DNA of 64,000 nucleotides from Lachnospiraceae bacterium (GTDB lineage: Bacteria; Bacillota; Clostridia; Lachnospirales; Lachnospiraceae). This document shows positions 20,119-29,249 of the stretch, one piece after another (positions within the stretch are counted from its first letter, which is position 1; every line of letters begins with the position of its first letter). The position numbers and the translations under genes were made by a program. The notes beneath the pieces are model-generated. The model was given only the letters and a program-made list of their open reading frames with translations. It had not been told where the DNA came from and made no database searches. The DNA lies in contig JAILQX010000046.1 of the NCBI GenBank assembly GCA_024698705.1, forward strand, positions 93,798-157,797, read 5' to 3'.

Positions 20119-20146
20119 TTGTATTTTTATTTACAGATGTTATAAT
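20119..20146 (+). promoter_or_regulatory. Promoter of tRNA-Thr
   Basis: TTGTAT (20119-20124), a 16-bp spacer and an extended -10 TGTTATAAT (TATAAT 20141-20146). The expected start is only a few bases before the mature tRNA. Confidence 0.65.
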
Positions 20147-20155
20147 TGTAAAGAT

Positions 20156-20228
20156 GCTGAAATAGCTCAGTCGGTAGAGCACTTCACTCGTAATGAAGGG
20201 GTCGTGAGTTCGAGTCTCATTTTCAGCT
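20156..20228 (+). tRNA. tRNA-Thr (anticodon CGT)
   Basis: A 73-base cloverleaf. Acceptor arms GCTGAAA and TTTCAGC pair perfectly, the D-loop contains AGCTCAGTCGGTAGAGC, the anticodon stem is CTTCA/TGAAG with loop CTCGTAA (anticodon CGT), and the T-loop is GTTCGAGTC. The discriminator base is T. CCA is not encoded. Confidence 0.95.
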
Positions 20229-20231
20229 TTA

Positions 20232-20261
20232 CTAAAAGCCTTGAATATTCAAGGTTTTTAG
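20232..20261 (+). terminator. Terminator-like hairpin between tRNA-Thr and trpS
   Basis: A 13-bp stem with one G-T pair, CTAAAAGCCTTGA (20232-20244) and TCAAGGTTTTTAG (20249-20261), loop ATAT. The T run is inside the stem. Only 33 bases remain before trpS, with no evident promoter. Confidence 0.6.
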
Positions 20262-20294
20262 TTTATTAAGAACATTTGATAAAGGTGGTTTTAT

Positions 20295-21380
20295 ATGTCA
20301 AAGATAATCCTTACAGGTGACAGACCAACTGGAAAACTTCACATCGGTCATTATGTCGGTTCACTCAAAAGAAGGGTTGAACTTCAAAACAGCGGTGAAT
20401 TCGATAAGATCTATATCATGATAGCGGATGCACAGGCGCTTACAGATAATGCGGATAATCCGGAAAAAGTAAGAGACAATATAATCGAAGTCGCTCTTGA
20501 TTATATGTCTGCGGGACTCGATCCTTCAAAATCGACGCTTCTTATCCAAAGTACGATACCGGAACTGACAGAATTGACGTTTTATTATGCAAATCTTGTC
20601 ACTACGGCAAGACTCGAAAGAAATCCAACCATCAAGTCGGAACTTCAAATGCGAGGCTTCGGAAGCAGTATACCTGTAGGATTCTATACTTATCCGATCA
20701 GTCAGGCTGCTGATATAACGGCATTCAAGGCAACGACCGTTCCGACGGGCGAGGACCAGATGCCTATGGTCGAGCAGACACAGGAGATAGTACAGAGATT
20801 CAATTTCATATATGGCGAGACTCTTGTAATGCCCCATATACTTTTGCCTACGAACAGTGCATGCTTAAGGCTTCCGGGAACCGACGGAAAGGCTAAGATG
20901 AGCAAATCACTGGGCAATTGTATTTATCTTTCGGATGAACCCGATGATATAAAGAAAAAGGTAATGAGTATGTTCACTGATCCGGATCATCTTAAGATCG
21001 AAGATCCCGGAAAGATCGAAGGCAATACAGTATTTACATATCTTGATGCCTTTTGCACCGATGAGCATTTTGGAAGATATCTTCCCGATTATAATAATCT
21101 TGATGAACTCAAGGATCATTACAAAAGAGGCGGACTCGGAGATGTAAAGGTAAAGAAATTCCTCAACAATGTTATCCAGGAGGAACTTGAACCTATCAGG
21201 AACAGAAGACATGAACTTGAAAAAGATATCCCGTATATCTATGACGTACTCAAAAAGGGCAGTGAAGCCGCAAGAGAAGTCGCGGCTCAGACATTGAGTG
21301 AAGTAAAGGCATCAATGAAGATCAACTATTTTGATGATCCTGAGCTTATCAAAGCGGGACAGGCAAAATATAACAACTGA
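20295..21380 (+). CDS. trpS: Tryptophanyl-tRNA synthetase
   Basis: Class I synthetase charging tRNA-Trp, 361 aa. The signature motifs are HIGH in GKLHIGHYVGSLKRR (about residues 13-27) and KMSKS in GKAKMSKSLGNC (about 199-210). Start ATG 20295 is preceded by AAAGGTGG. No T-box leader is visible: the 66 bases between it and the tRNA contain only a terminator-like hairpin, so it may be read through from the tRNA-Thr promoter. Confidence 0.96.
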   Translation: MSKIILTGDRPTGKLHIGHYVGSLKRRVELQNSGEFDKIYIMIADAQALTDNADNPEKVRDNIIEVALDYMSAGLDPSKSTLLIQSTIPELTELTFYYANLVTTARLERNPTIKSELQMRGFGSSIPVGFYTYPISQAADITAFKATTVPTGEDQMPMVEQTQEIVQRFNFIYGETLVMPHILLPTNSACLRLPGTDGKAKMSKSLGNCIYLSDEPDDIKKKVMSMFTDPDHLKIEDPGKIEGNTVFTYLDAFCTDEHFGRYLPDYNNLDELKDHYKRGGLGDVKVKKFLNNVIQEELEPIRNRRHELEKDIPYIYDVLKKGSEAAREVAAQTLSEVKASMKINYFDDPELIKAGQAKYNN

Positions 21381-21415
21381 CTTTTGTGAGAAATGTACAA
21401 AATATCGGATAAACA

Positions 21416-21443
21416 GGGGCTTACTTTGGTGAGTCCCTTTTTT
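21416..21443 (+). terminator. Terminator after trpS
   Basis: A 9-bp stem with two wobble pairs, GGGGCTTAC (21416-21424) and GTGAGTCCC (21429-21437), loop TTTG, followed by six T. Confidence 0.75.
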
Positions 21444-21452
21444 ATATCCATC

Positions 21453-21481
21453 TTGAATTCAGTGATTTTTGGTTATATAAT
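21453..21481 (+). promoter_or_regulatory. Sigma-A promoter of argH
   Basis: TTGAAT (21453-21458), a 17-bp spacer and a perfect TATAAT (21476-21481) lie 33 bases before the argH start. Confidence 0.7.
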
Positions 21482-21513
21482 CAAATTTAGACTTAATATT
21501 TCGGAGGGTTGTC

Positions 21514-22902
21514 ATGGCACAGTTGTGGGGCGGAAGATTTACAAAGAAAACCGAAGATGCCGTATTTGCTTTTAACGAATCTTTGAGCTTTGATAAAAGG
21601 CTGTTTTACAAGGATATCGAAGGAAGCATTGCTCATGTTGTGATGCTTGAAAAGCAAAAGATCATCACACTTGAGGAAAAAGATGCCATAGTCAAAGGAT
21701 TGACGACGATCCAGCATGAAGTTGATGAAGGCAGACTGGAGTTCACTTCCGAATACGAGGATGTTCACAGCTTTATAGAAGCCAAACTCATCGATATGAT
21801 AGGCGACGCCGGCAAAAAGATGCATACCGGCAGGAGCCGTAACGATCAGGTTGCTCTTGATATGAGAATGTATACAAGAGATGAAGTCGCAGCGGTTGAT
21901 GAATTGCTTTATAGTCTGTTAAAAGTCATATACAGGATAATGGATGAGAATATCGAAACGTACATGCCCGGATTTACACATCTTCAGAAGGCACAGCCTG
22001 TAACGGTCGCTCATCATTTCGGAGCATATTTTGAGATGTTCAAAAGAGACAGAAGCAGGATGCATGATATTTACAGCAGGATGAATTTTTCACCGCTAGG
22101 AGCGGGGGCGCTTGCGGGCACAACTTATCCTCTCGACAGGGAATATGTTGCAAGCATGCTTGGCTTTGAAGGAGCCACACTTAACAGTATGGATTCCGTT
22201 TCGGACAGGGATTACATAATTGAATTTCTTGCTGCACTAAGTACGATCATGATGCATCTTAGCAGATTCTCGGAAGAGATCATCATCTGGAACAGCAATG
22301 AGTACAGATTTATAGAGATAGATGATGCATATTCGACAGGATCGAGCATCATGCCGCAGAAGAAGAATCCTGATATAGCTGAGCTTGTAAGAGGAAAGAC
22401 GGGAAGGGTATACGGTGCTTTGATGAGCATATTGACTACCATGAAAGGTATACCGCTAGCTTATAATAAAGATATGCAGGAAGACAAGGAAGTCACATTT
22501 GATGCAATAGATACGGTAAAAGATTGCATATGCCTGTTTACCGGCATGCTCGATACAATAAAATTCAATAACGATATCATGGCGAGATCAGCTATGAACG
22601 GTTTCACCAATGCAACGGATGCAGCCGATTATCTTGTTAAAAAGGGAGTACCGTTCAGAGATGCACACGGCATCATCGGAAGACTTGTCCTCAAGTGTAT
22701 AGATAAGAACTGCAGTATAGAAGATCTAACGATCGAGGAGATGAAAGAGATATCCGATGTTTTCGAAGCCGACATATATGATGCTATAACGCTTAAAGCA
22801 TGTGTCGAAAAACGTCTTACAAAGGGAGCTCCGGGAGCTGCCGGGATGAAAGAAACCCTTAAGATATATAAAAAATACCTTGAGGATGAAATAAATAAGT
22901 AA
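21514..22902 (+). CDS. argH: Argininosuccinate lyase
   Basis: Last step of arginine synthesis, splitting argininosuccinate to arginine and fumarate. The 462-aa sequence begins LWGGRFTKKTEDAV and carries the fumarase-superfamily signature SSIMPQKKNPD with its catalytic Ser, and HTGRSRNDQVA. A CGGAGGG site precedes ATG 21514. It is followed by asd after 15 bases; no other arginine genes are in the window. Confidence 0.96.
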   Translation: MAQLWGGRFTKKTEDAVFAFNESLSFDKRLFYKDIEGSIAHVVMLEKQKIITLEEKDAIVKGLTTIQHEVDEGRLEFTSEYEDVHSFIEAKLIDMIGDAGKKMHTGRSRNDQVALDMRMYTRDEVAAVDELLYSLLKVIYRIMDENIETYMPGFTHLQKAQPVTVAHHFGAYFEMFKRDRSRMHDIYSRMNFSPLGAGALAGTTYPLDREYVASMLGFEGATLNSMDSVSDRDYIIEFLAALSTIMMHLSRFSEEIIIWNSNEYRFIEIDDAYSTGSSIMPQKKNPDIAELVRGKTGRVYGALMSILTTMKGIPLAYNKDMQEDKEVTFDAIDTVKDCICLFTGMLDTIKFNNDIMARSAMNGFTNATDAADYLVKKGVPFRDAHGIIGRLVLKCIDKNCSIEDLTIEEMKEISDVFEADIYDAITLKACVEKRLTKGAPGAAGMKETLKIYKKYLEDEINK

Positions 22903-22917
22903 CAGAGGAGAAACATT

Positions 22918-24003
22918 ATGAGTGAAAAATTAAAAGTAGGTATTTTAGGCGGAACGGGAATGGTCGGTCAAAGATTTATTTCATTGCTTGAGGATCATCC
23001 GTGGTTTGAAGTAACGACAATCGCAGCCAGCCCGAGAAGTGCCGGTAAAACATATGAAGAAGCTGTAGGCGACAGATGGAAAATGGATACACCCATGCCT
23101 GAAGCCGTTAAAAAGATCGTTGTAATGAACGTTAATGAAGTAGAAGCTGTTTCAAGTAAGGTTGACTTTGTTTTTTCTGCCGTTGACATGACAAAGGATG
23201 AGATACGTAAGATCGAAGAGGATTATGCAAAGGCAGAAACACCGGTCGTTAGCAACAATTCCGCTCACAGATGGACAGAGGATGTTCCTATGGTTGTTCC
23301 GGAACTCAATCCGGAGCATATGAAAGTAATTGATTTTCAGAAGAAGAGGCTCGGAACAAAACGCGGATTTATAGCTGTGAAGCCCAATTGCTCAATACAG
23401 TCATATGCACCCGTACTGACAGCATGGAAGGAATATGAGCCGTATGAGGTGGTTGCAACAACATATCAGGCTATCAGTGGTGCAGGCAAGACCTTTAAGG
23501 ACTGGCCTGAGATGATAGAAAATGTCATTCCTTACATAGGCGGCGAAGAAGAAAAGAGCGAGATGGAGCCCTTAAGGATCTGGGGTAAGATAGAAGACGG
23601 TGTTATCAAACCCGCATCTTCACCCGTTATCACATGCCAGTGTATAAGAGTTCCCGTTCTTAACGGACATACAGCTGCTGTGTTTGTTAAATTCAGAAAG
23701 AAAGCAACAAAGGAAGAACTTATAAAGAAACTGGTAGAATTCAAAGGGCTTCCCCAGGAGCTTGATCTTCCGAGCGCACCGAAGCAGTTCATACAGTATC
23801 TTGAAGAAGACAACAGACCTCAGGTTAAACTTGATGTTAACTTTGAAAGAGGTATGGGAATCTCGGTCGGACGTTTACGTGAAGATAAGGTTTATGACTG
23901 GAAATTTGTCGGCCTTTCACATAATACAGTCAGAGGAGCGGCAGGCGGTGCTGTTCTCTGTGCGGAGCTGCTTAAGGCTCAGGGCTATATTGACAAGAAA
24001 TAA
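22918..24003 (+). CDS. asd: Aspartate-semialdehyde dehydrogenase
   Basis: Reduces aspartyl phosphate to aspartate semialdehyde, feeding lysine, methionine, threonine and diaminopimelate. The 361-aa protein has the NADP motif LGGTGMVGQRF, SNNSAHR, and the catalytic Cys in VKPNCSIQSYAP. The spacing and length point to the archaeal/fungal-type ASADH rather than the E. coli type. It is probably co-transcribed with argH. Confidence 0.94.
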   Translation: MSEKLKVGILGGTGMVGQRFISLLEDHPWFEVTTIAASPRSAGKTYEEAVGDRWKMDTPMPEAVKKIVVMNVNEVEAVSSKVDFVFSAVDMTKDEIRKIEEDYAKAETPVVSNNSAHRWTEDVPMVVPELNPEHMKVIDFQKKRLGTKRGFIAVKPNCSIQSYAPVLTAWKEYEPYEVVATTYQAISGAGKTFKDWPEMIENVIPYIGGEEEKSEMEPLRIWGKIEDGVIKPASSPVITCQCIRVPVLNGHTAAVFVKFRKKATKEELIKKLVEFKGLPQELDLPSAPKQFIQYLEEDNRPQVKLDVNFERGMGISVGRLREDKVYDWKFVGLSHNTVRGAAGGAVLCAELLKAQGYIDKK

Positions 24004-24045
24004 TTGTCACAAATAACTACAAATGTATTGGGGAATACTATCTTT

Positions 24046-25785
24046 ATGACACAGGACAGTTATCAGCTTGGCTTACTTACAGCCATGAACAGTAAATTGA
24101 TCAAAAATGAAAGTATGCTCAGAAATATCTGTGATATTTCCGAGAATGCTTTCGTCTATCAGGATTTTGAAGACGGTCAGACTCAGGTGTTAGGCGCCTG
24201 GTCTCATTTCTTCGAAACAGACCCTTCAAAATTTGTAAACTTTTCTCAGATCATCAATCTTGTTGAAGACGAATACATCGAAAGACTCCATGAGGTCCTG
24301 AACCTTGAAAAAAACAAAAAAGAAAAGGCGTCCATTGAATTCAAGCTTAAGGACAGGGAGATGTATGTTGAGGCTGTCTGCAACGTGTTGTTTGACAATG
24401 ATTCAAAGCCTGTATGGAAAGTCGTTGCTTTCAGGGATCTTACCAAATATAAAAAACAGAACGATGAACTGACATATATGGCTTATTATGACAGTCTCAC
24501 CGGTATATATAACCGTAATTATTTTGTTGTTTCACTCAATGAGATGGTACAGAAGGCAGCCGAAGAGCATTCGGAAGTCTGTGTTCTGTTCATAGACATT
24601 GATGATTTCAGAAAAGTAAATGACGGTATGGGTATCATGGAAGGCGACGATGTTATCCAGCATCTCGGACTTTTCTTAAAGAGTTTTATGGATGAAAATG
24701 TGATAGCCTCGCATTTTAACAGCGATATCTTCTGCATGGCCATTTACGATCCGGTCGGAAAGAGAAGTGTTGACAATATCGTTTCGTCCATCAAGAACTA
24801 TATGAAAAATCCGATAAAGATCGTTCTGAGCACCGGAAATGTAAGGGAAGTGACGCTTACGGTAAGTATCGGTATTTCATTTTATCCGGAAAGCACAGAA
24901 AATGCTTTTGAACTCATAAATCTGGCAGAGATCGTAATGCTTAAGGCAAAACAGAAAAAGGGCAAGAACAACGTTCAGTATTACGATAAACCTATCATAG
25001 AAGAGTTTATAGAGAATATAGAGATAGAAAAAAAACTGGAAAATGCACTAAAGAAACAGGATTTTTTCATGTGCTATCAGCCGCAGTTTGATACAGCCTC
25101 CAAAAGATTAAGAGGAGTTGAGGCTCTGGTTCGCTGGCGCAACGAGGAAGGAGAGGTCATAAGTCCCGAAACCTTTATTCCGATCGCTGAAAAAAACGGA
25201 TCCATCCTGCTTCTCGGAGACTGGATAATAGAGGAATGCATTAGTGATTATTCCAAATGGATGAAGAACCACGATAATCCGAAGGATTTTCTGATCTCGA
25301 TTAATGTATCTTCACTGCAGTTTAAAAACAAGAACTTTGTGAAATATCTCATATCGATGATCAGAAAATATGATATAAAACCTTCAAATGTGGAACTTGA
25401 GATCACTGAGAGCGTTTTTATAGACAACATGGATGAGATCATACATAAGATGAAGCTTCTTAAGGATTTCGGCATCAGATTTTCAATGGATGATTTCGGC
25501 ACGGGCTTTTCATCGCTTTCATATCTGCGTGAACTGCCTTTTGATACATTGAAGATCGACAAATCCTTTGTTGATGATGTTGTTACTGACGGTTGCACAA
25601 GGACAATTGCCGAATCCATTATAGAACTCAGCAAGAAGCTTGGGTTTGATACGATCGCCGAAGGCGTGGAACAGGAGGTACAGTACAGCCTCTTAAAGAA
25701 CATAGGATGTGAGAACATACAGGGCTTTTATCTTGGAAAGCCCATGAGTTTTGAGGAAATTGACAAGTTGCTTAATGATTATTGA
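24046..25785 (+). CDS. Cyclic-di-GMP phosphodiesterase (PAS-like, degenerate GGDEF, intact EAL)
   Basis: A cytoplasmic signalling protein of 579 aa with no membrane segment. A PAS-like N-terminus (about 20-125) precedes a GGDEF domain whose active-site loop reads HFNSDIF (N225-F229) in place of GGDEF, so it should not make c-di-GMP. The following EAL domain keeps its catalytic set: EALVRW (E359), INVSSLQF, LEITESV, MDDFGTGFSSLSYL, the Lys in TLKIDKSF, and IAEGVE...QGFYLGKP. It is predicted to hydrolyse c-di-GMP. Start ATG 24046 has a modest GGGG upstream; a TTG at 24004 is possible but lacks a site. Confidence 0.85.
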   Translation: MTQDSYQLGLLTAMNSKLIKNESMLRNICDISENAFVYQDFEDGQTQVLGAWSHFFETDPSKFVNFSQIINLVEDEYIERLHEVLNLEKNKKEKASIEFKLKDREMYVEAVCNVLFDNDSKPVWKVVAFRDLTKYKKQNDELTYMAYYDSLTGIYNRNYFVVSLNEMVQKAAEEHSEVCVLFIDIDDFRKVNDGMGIMEGDDVIQHLGLFLKSFMDENVIASHFNSDIFCMAIYDPVGKRSVDNIVSSIKNYMKNPIKIVLSTGNVREVTLTVSIGISFYPESTENAFELINLAEIVMLKAKQKKGKNNVQYYDKPIIEEFIENIEIEKKLENALKKQDFFMCYQPQFDTASKRLRGVEALVRWRNEEGEVISPETFIPIAEKNGSILLLGDWIIEECISDYSKWMKNHDNPKDFLISINVSSLQFKNKNFVKYLISMIRKYDIKPSNVELEITESVFIDNMDEIIHKMKLLKDFGIRFSMDDFGTGFSSLSYLRELPFDTLKIDKSFVDDVVTDGCTRTIAESIIELSKKLGFDTIAEGVEQEVQYSLLKNIGCENIQGFYLGKPMSFEEIDKLLNDY

Positions 25786-25800
25786 TTACTGAGGTGGGAT

Positions 25801-27168
25801 ATGTTTGTCGGAAGAGAAAGTGAAATAAATCTTTTAAAGACATATATGAAAAAAAGCGATGATCAGGTTATCGTCCTTTACGGACTTGAGGGAGTCGGTA
25901 AGACAGCACTCATAAAAGAGTTTGTAAAAGATAACGATAAATGCCTGTATTTTGACTGTAAGCCTTTATATGAAAGGGAACAGCTCTATCATTGGGCAAA
26001 TCACAGTCACGCTTTTTTAGGTCTTAATGAATATCCTTCATTTGCAGAACTGTTCGAAATGATAGATAACAGGGCGACTGCAGGGGAGGATAAGAACATA
26101 ATTGTTTTTGATGAATTCCAGTATCTGCTCAAATACAGTAACGATTTTACAAAGGAATTGTTCCTGTTCCTGAATAACAGCAGCAAGGAGTATTATGTTT
26201 TTCTCATAAGCTCATCGATAGAATGGGTTGAAAACAACATGGTCAAGAAGATCGGTATGGATGCAAGGAACATTACAGGATTCATCAAGATCAAGGAACT
26301 CGGATTTGCAAGCTTCAGGGAATATTTCGGCAAGATGAGATACGACGAGTGCGTTACGGGTTATTCGATCCTCGGCGGCATACCGAAACTCTGGACATAT
26401 TTTGACAGGAACAAAGGCCTCAGAGAAAATATCGTCAACAATCTGCTTGACGTCAATTCGCCGCTTCTTAATTACGGAGAAGAGGCCGTCAAAAAGGAAC
26501 TCCGTGAAACAGGTGTTTACAATACCATTTTATGTGCTCTTGCCCTGGGAAAGAACAAATTGAACGATCTTTACAATCATACCCTGTTTTCACGTGCAAA
26601 GATCAGTGTATATATCAAGAATCTCATGGAACTGGGCTTTGTTAGCAAGGAGTTTTCGGTGGATACCGAGGGCAGGAACAATACTCAGAAGGGTATATAT
26701 GATATATGCATAAATTATGTTTATTTCACATATAAATACATCTTTCCTTTCAAGAACGAGCTTTACGAAGATAACAGGGCAGCATTTTACGATAAGCACA
26801 TCAAGCCTAACTTGAAGAGTTATACGGCCAAATTCTTCCCGCTCGTCTGCCGTGAATATCTTGAAACAATGAATGCATACGGAAAACTGCCTATCAGGTA
26901 TTCTAAACTCGGAAGATGGATAGGAAAACTGGGAACGATCGATTTTGTCGCAACCGATGACAATGACAATACACTTCTTGTACTCTGCAACTGGGAAAAG
27001 CCCATGATCAGATTTGATGATTATGAATGGTTATTATTCTGCGCAAAGCAGGCTAAGATAAGGGCAGACTACTGCATGCTCATATCCGCACAGGGATTTG
27101 ACGAAAAACTCAAATTTGCGGGTAACAGCAAGAAAAACATATCTTTGGTAACACTGGACAACATGTAA
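25801..27168 (+). CDS. AAA ATPase with DUF234-like C-terminus
   Basis: A 455-aa protein of the archaeal-type ATPase family. Walker A is GLEGVGKT (28-35) and Walker B IIVFDEFQYL (D104-E105). A winged-helix-like middle follows, then a C-terminal region resembling DUF234. In that domain the usual nuclease-like pattern (E-I-D ... E-C-K-W) is altered: the Asp is kept in GTIDFVA, but the later motif reads LCNW, lacking the Glu and Lys. DNA cleavage is therefore doubtful. It lies 15 bases after the EAL gene and two before topB. Cellular role unknown. Confidence 0.75.
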   Translation: MFVGRESEINLLKTYMKKSDDQVIVLYGLEGVGKTALIKEFVKDNDKCLYFDCKPLYEREQLYHWANHSHAFLGLNEYPSFAELFEMIDNRATAGEDKNIIVFDEFQYLLKYSNDFTKELFLFLNNSSKEYYVFLISSSIEWVENNMVKKIGMDARNITGFIKIKELGFASFREYFGKMRYDECVTGYSILGGIPKLWTYFDRNKGLRENIVNNLLDVNSPLLNYGEEAVKKELRETGVYNTILCALALGKNKLNDLYNHTLFSRAKISVYIKNLMELGFVSKEFSVDTEGRNNTQKGIYDICINYVYFTYKYIFPFKNELYEDNRAAFYDKHIKPNLKSYTAKFFPLVCREYLETMNAYGKLPIRYSKLGRWIGKLGTIDFVATDDNDNTLLVLCNWEKPMIRFDDYEWLLFCAKQAKIRADYCMLISAQGFDEKLKFAGNSKKNISLVTLDNM

Positions 27169-27169
27169 T

Positions 27170-29188
27170 ATGGGTAAAAAACTTATCATAACCGAAAAAC
27201 CGTCCGTGGCGAGGGAATTTGCCGCAGCCCTTAAGGAAAACATGAAAAAGGGCAACGGTTTTATGGAATCGGAAAATTATATAATCACATGGTGCGTGGG
27301 GCACCTCGTCACCATGTGTTATCCCGATGCATATGATCCGTCTTTAAAAAGATGGAGCCTTGAAACGATTCCTTTTATTCCAACCAAATACAAATATACC
27401 GTGATCGATAATGTAAAGACTCAGTTTGAAGTTATCAAAAAGCTTTTTAACAGACCGGATATCGATGTTATATACAATGCCGGCGACTCGGGACGTGAAG
27501 GTGAATACATCCAGAGGCTTGTTATGCAGGAAGCCGGATTCAATAAGAACGCGGCTCTTAAACGTGTATGGATCGATTCCCAGACCGAAGAGGAGATACT
27601 CAGAGGCATCAGAGAAGCAAAGGATATGTCCGAATACGATAATCTTTCCGCATCGGCTTATCTGCGTGCAAAAGAAGATTATCTAATGGGCATAAATTTC
27701 TCACGTGTTCTTACGCTTAAGTATCAGGATGAACTTAAGAGATTTCTTGGGCTTAATAAAGCTGTAATAGCTGTCGGAAGGGTAATGACCTGCGTTCAGG
27801 GCATGGTGGTAAACAGAGAGCGTGAGATCAGAAATTTTGTTAAGACACCTTTTTATAAGATCAATGCAACGTTCGGCATAGAAAATACATCCTATACGGG
27901 GGAATGGAAGGTCTGTGAAAAAAGCGCATATTTCGGGAAGCCCGGCTTATATAAGGAGAACGGTTTTCTTGATAAAGAAGAAGCCCAAAAACTGGTAGAC
28001 AGACTTAAAGAAAACGACAAAGCAGTAATAGAAAATATCGAAAAGAAAAAAAATTCCAAGAATCCGCCTCTGTTATATAATCTGGCGGAATTACAGAATG
28101 AATGCTCAAAACTTTTCAAGATAAGTCCTGATGAGACGCTTAAGATAGCCCAGGAACTTTACGAAAAGAAGCTGACCACATATCCGAGAACCGACGCGAG
28201 AGTACTTTCAAGTGCCGTCGCCGGAGAGATCATAAAAAACTTAAACGGATTAAAGCATGTCGGAGCTGTCAGTGGTTTCGTACAACATATAATCGAGACC
28301 AAATCCTATACCAAACTGAAAAGTTCAAAATATGTCAATGATAAACAGATAACGGATCATTATGCCATCATTCCGACAGGACAGGGATTTGCGGCTTTTT
28401 CATCTCTTTCTGAAAATGCAAAAAAAGTATATGAGATCATAACAAGACGTTTTCTTGCGATATTTTATCCTGCGGCTGTATATCAGAAGATAACGATCGA
28501 AACATATATCGATAATGAATTATTTGTAAGCAATTATAATACGCTGAAGGAAGAAGGTTATCTCGCGGTCATGAAATACTCATTTGCTCAGGAAAAAGCA
28601 AATGAGGCAAAAAATGAAGATAACTCAAAAACCGGTGAAAATGAGACTGAGCAGAAGGCCGATAAAGAATTAGAGACTGTTTTGAACGGTCTCAAGAAAA
28701 ATACTGAGGTGAACGTAAAGGAACTGAATATCAAAGAAGGTGAGACAAAGCCTCCGAAGAGATACAATTCGGGAAGCATAATCCTTGCAATGGAAAATGC
28801 GGGACAGTTCATAGAGGATGAAGAGCTGAGAGCGCAGATCAAAGGAAGCGGGATCGGGACCAGTGCCACAAGAGCCGAAATCTTAAAGAAACTTGTTTCA
28901 AACGGATATCTTGCGCTCAATAAAAAGACTCAGATCATCACCCCCACGATAATGGGAGAACTGATATATGAGATCGTAAACGGCTCCATAAAGCCGCTTC
29001 TCGACCCGAAACTTACGGCCAGCTGGGAAAAAGGGCTTACAATGGTTGCCGGAGGAGATATTTCAGGCGACGAATATCAGAATAAACTCAATGATTTTGT
29101 TATCAGAAGAACGGAATTCGTCAAGAAACAGAACATCAATATGCTTCCGATCAGACAGGCGTTTGCAAATATAAAACAATATTACTGA
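27170..29188 (+). CDS. topB: DNA topoisomerase III (type IA)
   Basis: Single-strand DNA passing enzyme for decatenation and recombination intermediates, 672 aa. The TOPRIM domain starts with LIITEKPSVAREFA and has the acidic motif AGDSGREGE (about 104-112), where the second Asp of the common DxD is Gly, a variant I believe also occurs in other TopB-like proteins. The catalytic Tyr is Y338 in TTYPRTDAR. The C-terminal part has SGIGTSATRAEIL. A Lys/Glu-rich insertion covers about 475-510. Its ATG follows the ATPase stop by one base. Confidence 0.93.
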   Translation: MGKKLIITEKPSVAREFAAALKENMKKGNGFMESENYIITWCVGHLVTMCYPDAYDPSLKRWSLETIPFIPTKYKYTVIDNVKTQFEVIKKLFNRPDIDVIYNAGDSGREGEYIQRLVMQEAGFNKNAALKRVWIDSQTEEEILRGIREAKDMSEYDNLSASAYLRAKEDYLMGINFSRVLTLKYQDELKRFLGLNKAVIAVGRVMTCVQGMVVNREREIRNFVKTPFYKINATFGIENTSYTGEWKVCEKSAYFGKPGLYKENGFLDKEEAQKLVDRLKENDKAVIENIEKKKNSKNPPLLYNLAELQNECSKLFKISPDETLKIAQELYEKKLTTYPRTDARVLSSAVAGEIIKNLNGLKHVGAVSGFVQHIIETKSYTKLKSSKYVNDKQITDHYAIIPTGQGFAAFSSLSENAKKVYEIITRRFLAIFYPAAVYQKITIETYIDNELFVSNYNTLKEEGYLAVMKYSFAQEKANEAKNEDNSKTGENETEQKADKELETVLNGLKKNTEVNVKELNIKEGETKPPKRYNSGSIILAMENAGQFIEDEELRAQIKGSGIGTSATRAEILKKLVSNGYLALNKKTQIITPTIMGELIYEIVNGSIKPLLDPKLTASWEKGLTMVAGGDISGDEYQNKLNDFVIRRTEFVKKQNINMLPIRQAFANIKQYY

Positions 29189-29249
29189 TTTTTTTATTGG
29201 AAAATATGAGTTATAATATATTCAGAATTTTTTGAAGAGGTATAATATT

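Noticed and set aside
20100..20300. T-box riboswitch controlling trpS
   Set aside because: No specifier stem, no T-box sequence, and the space between the tRNA and trpS is too short.
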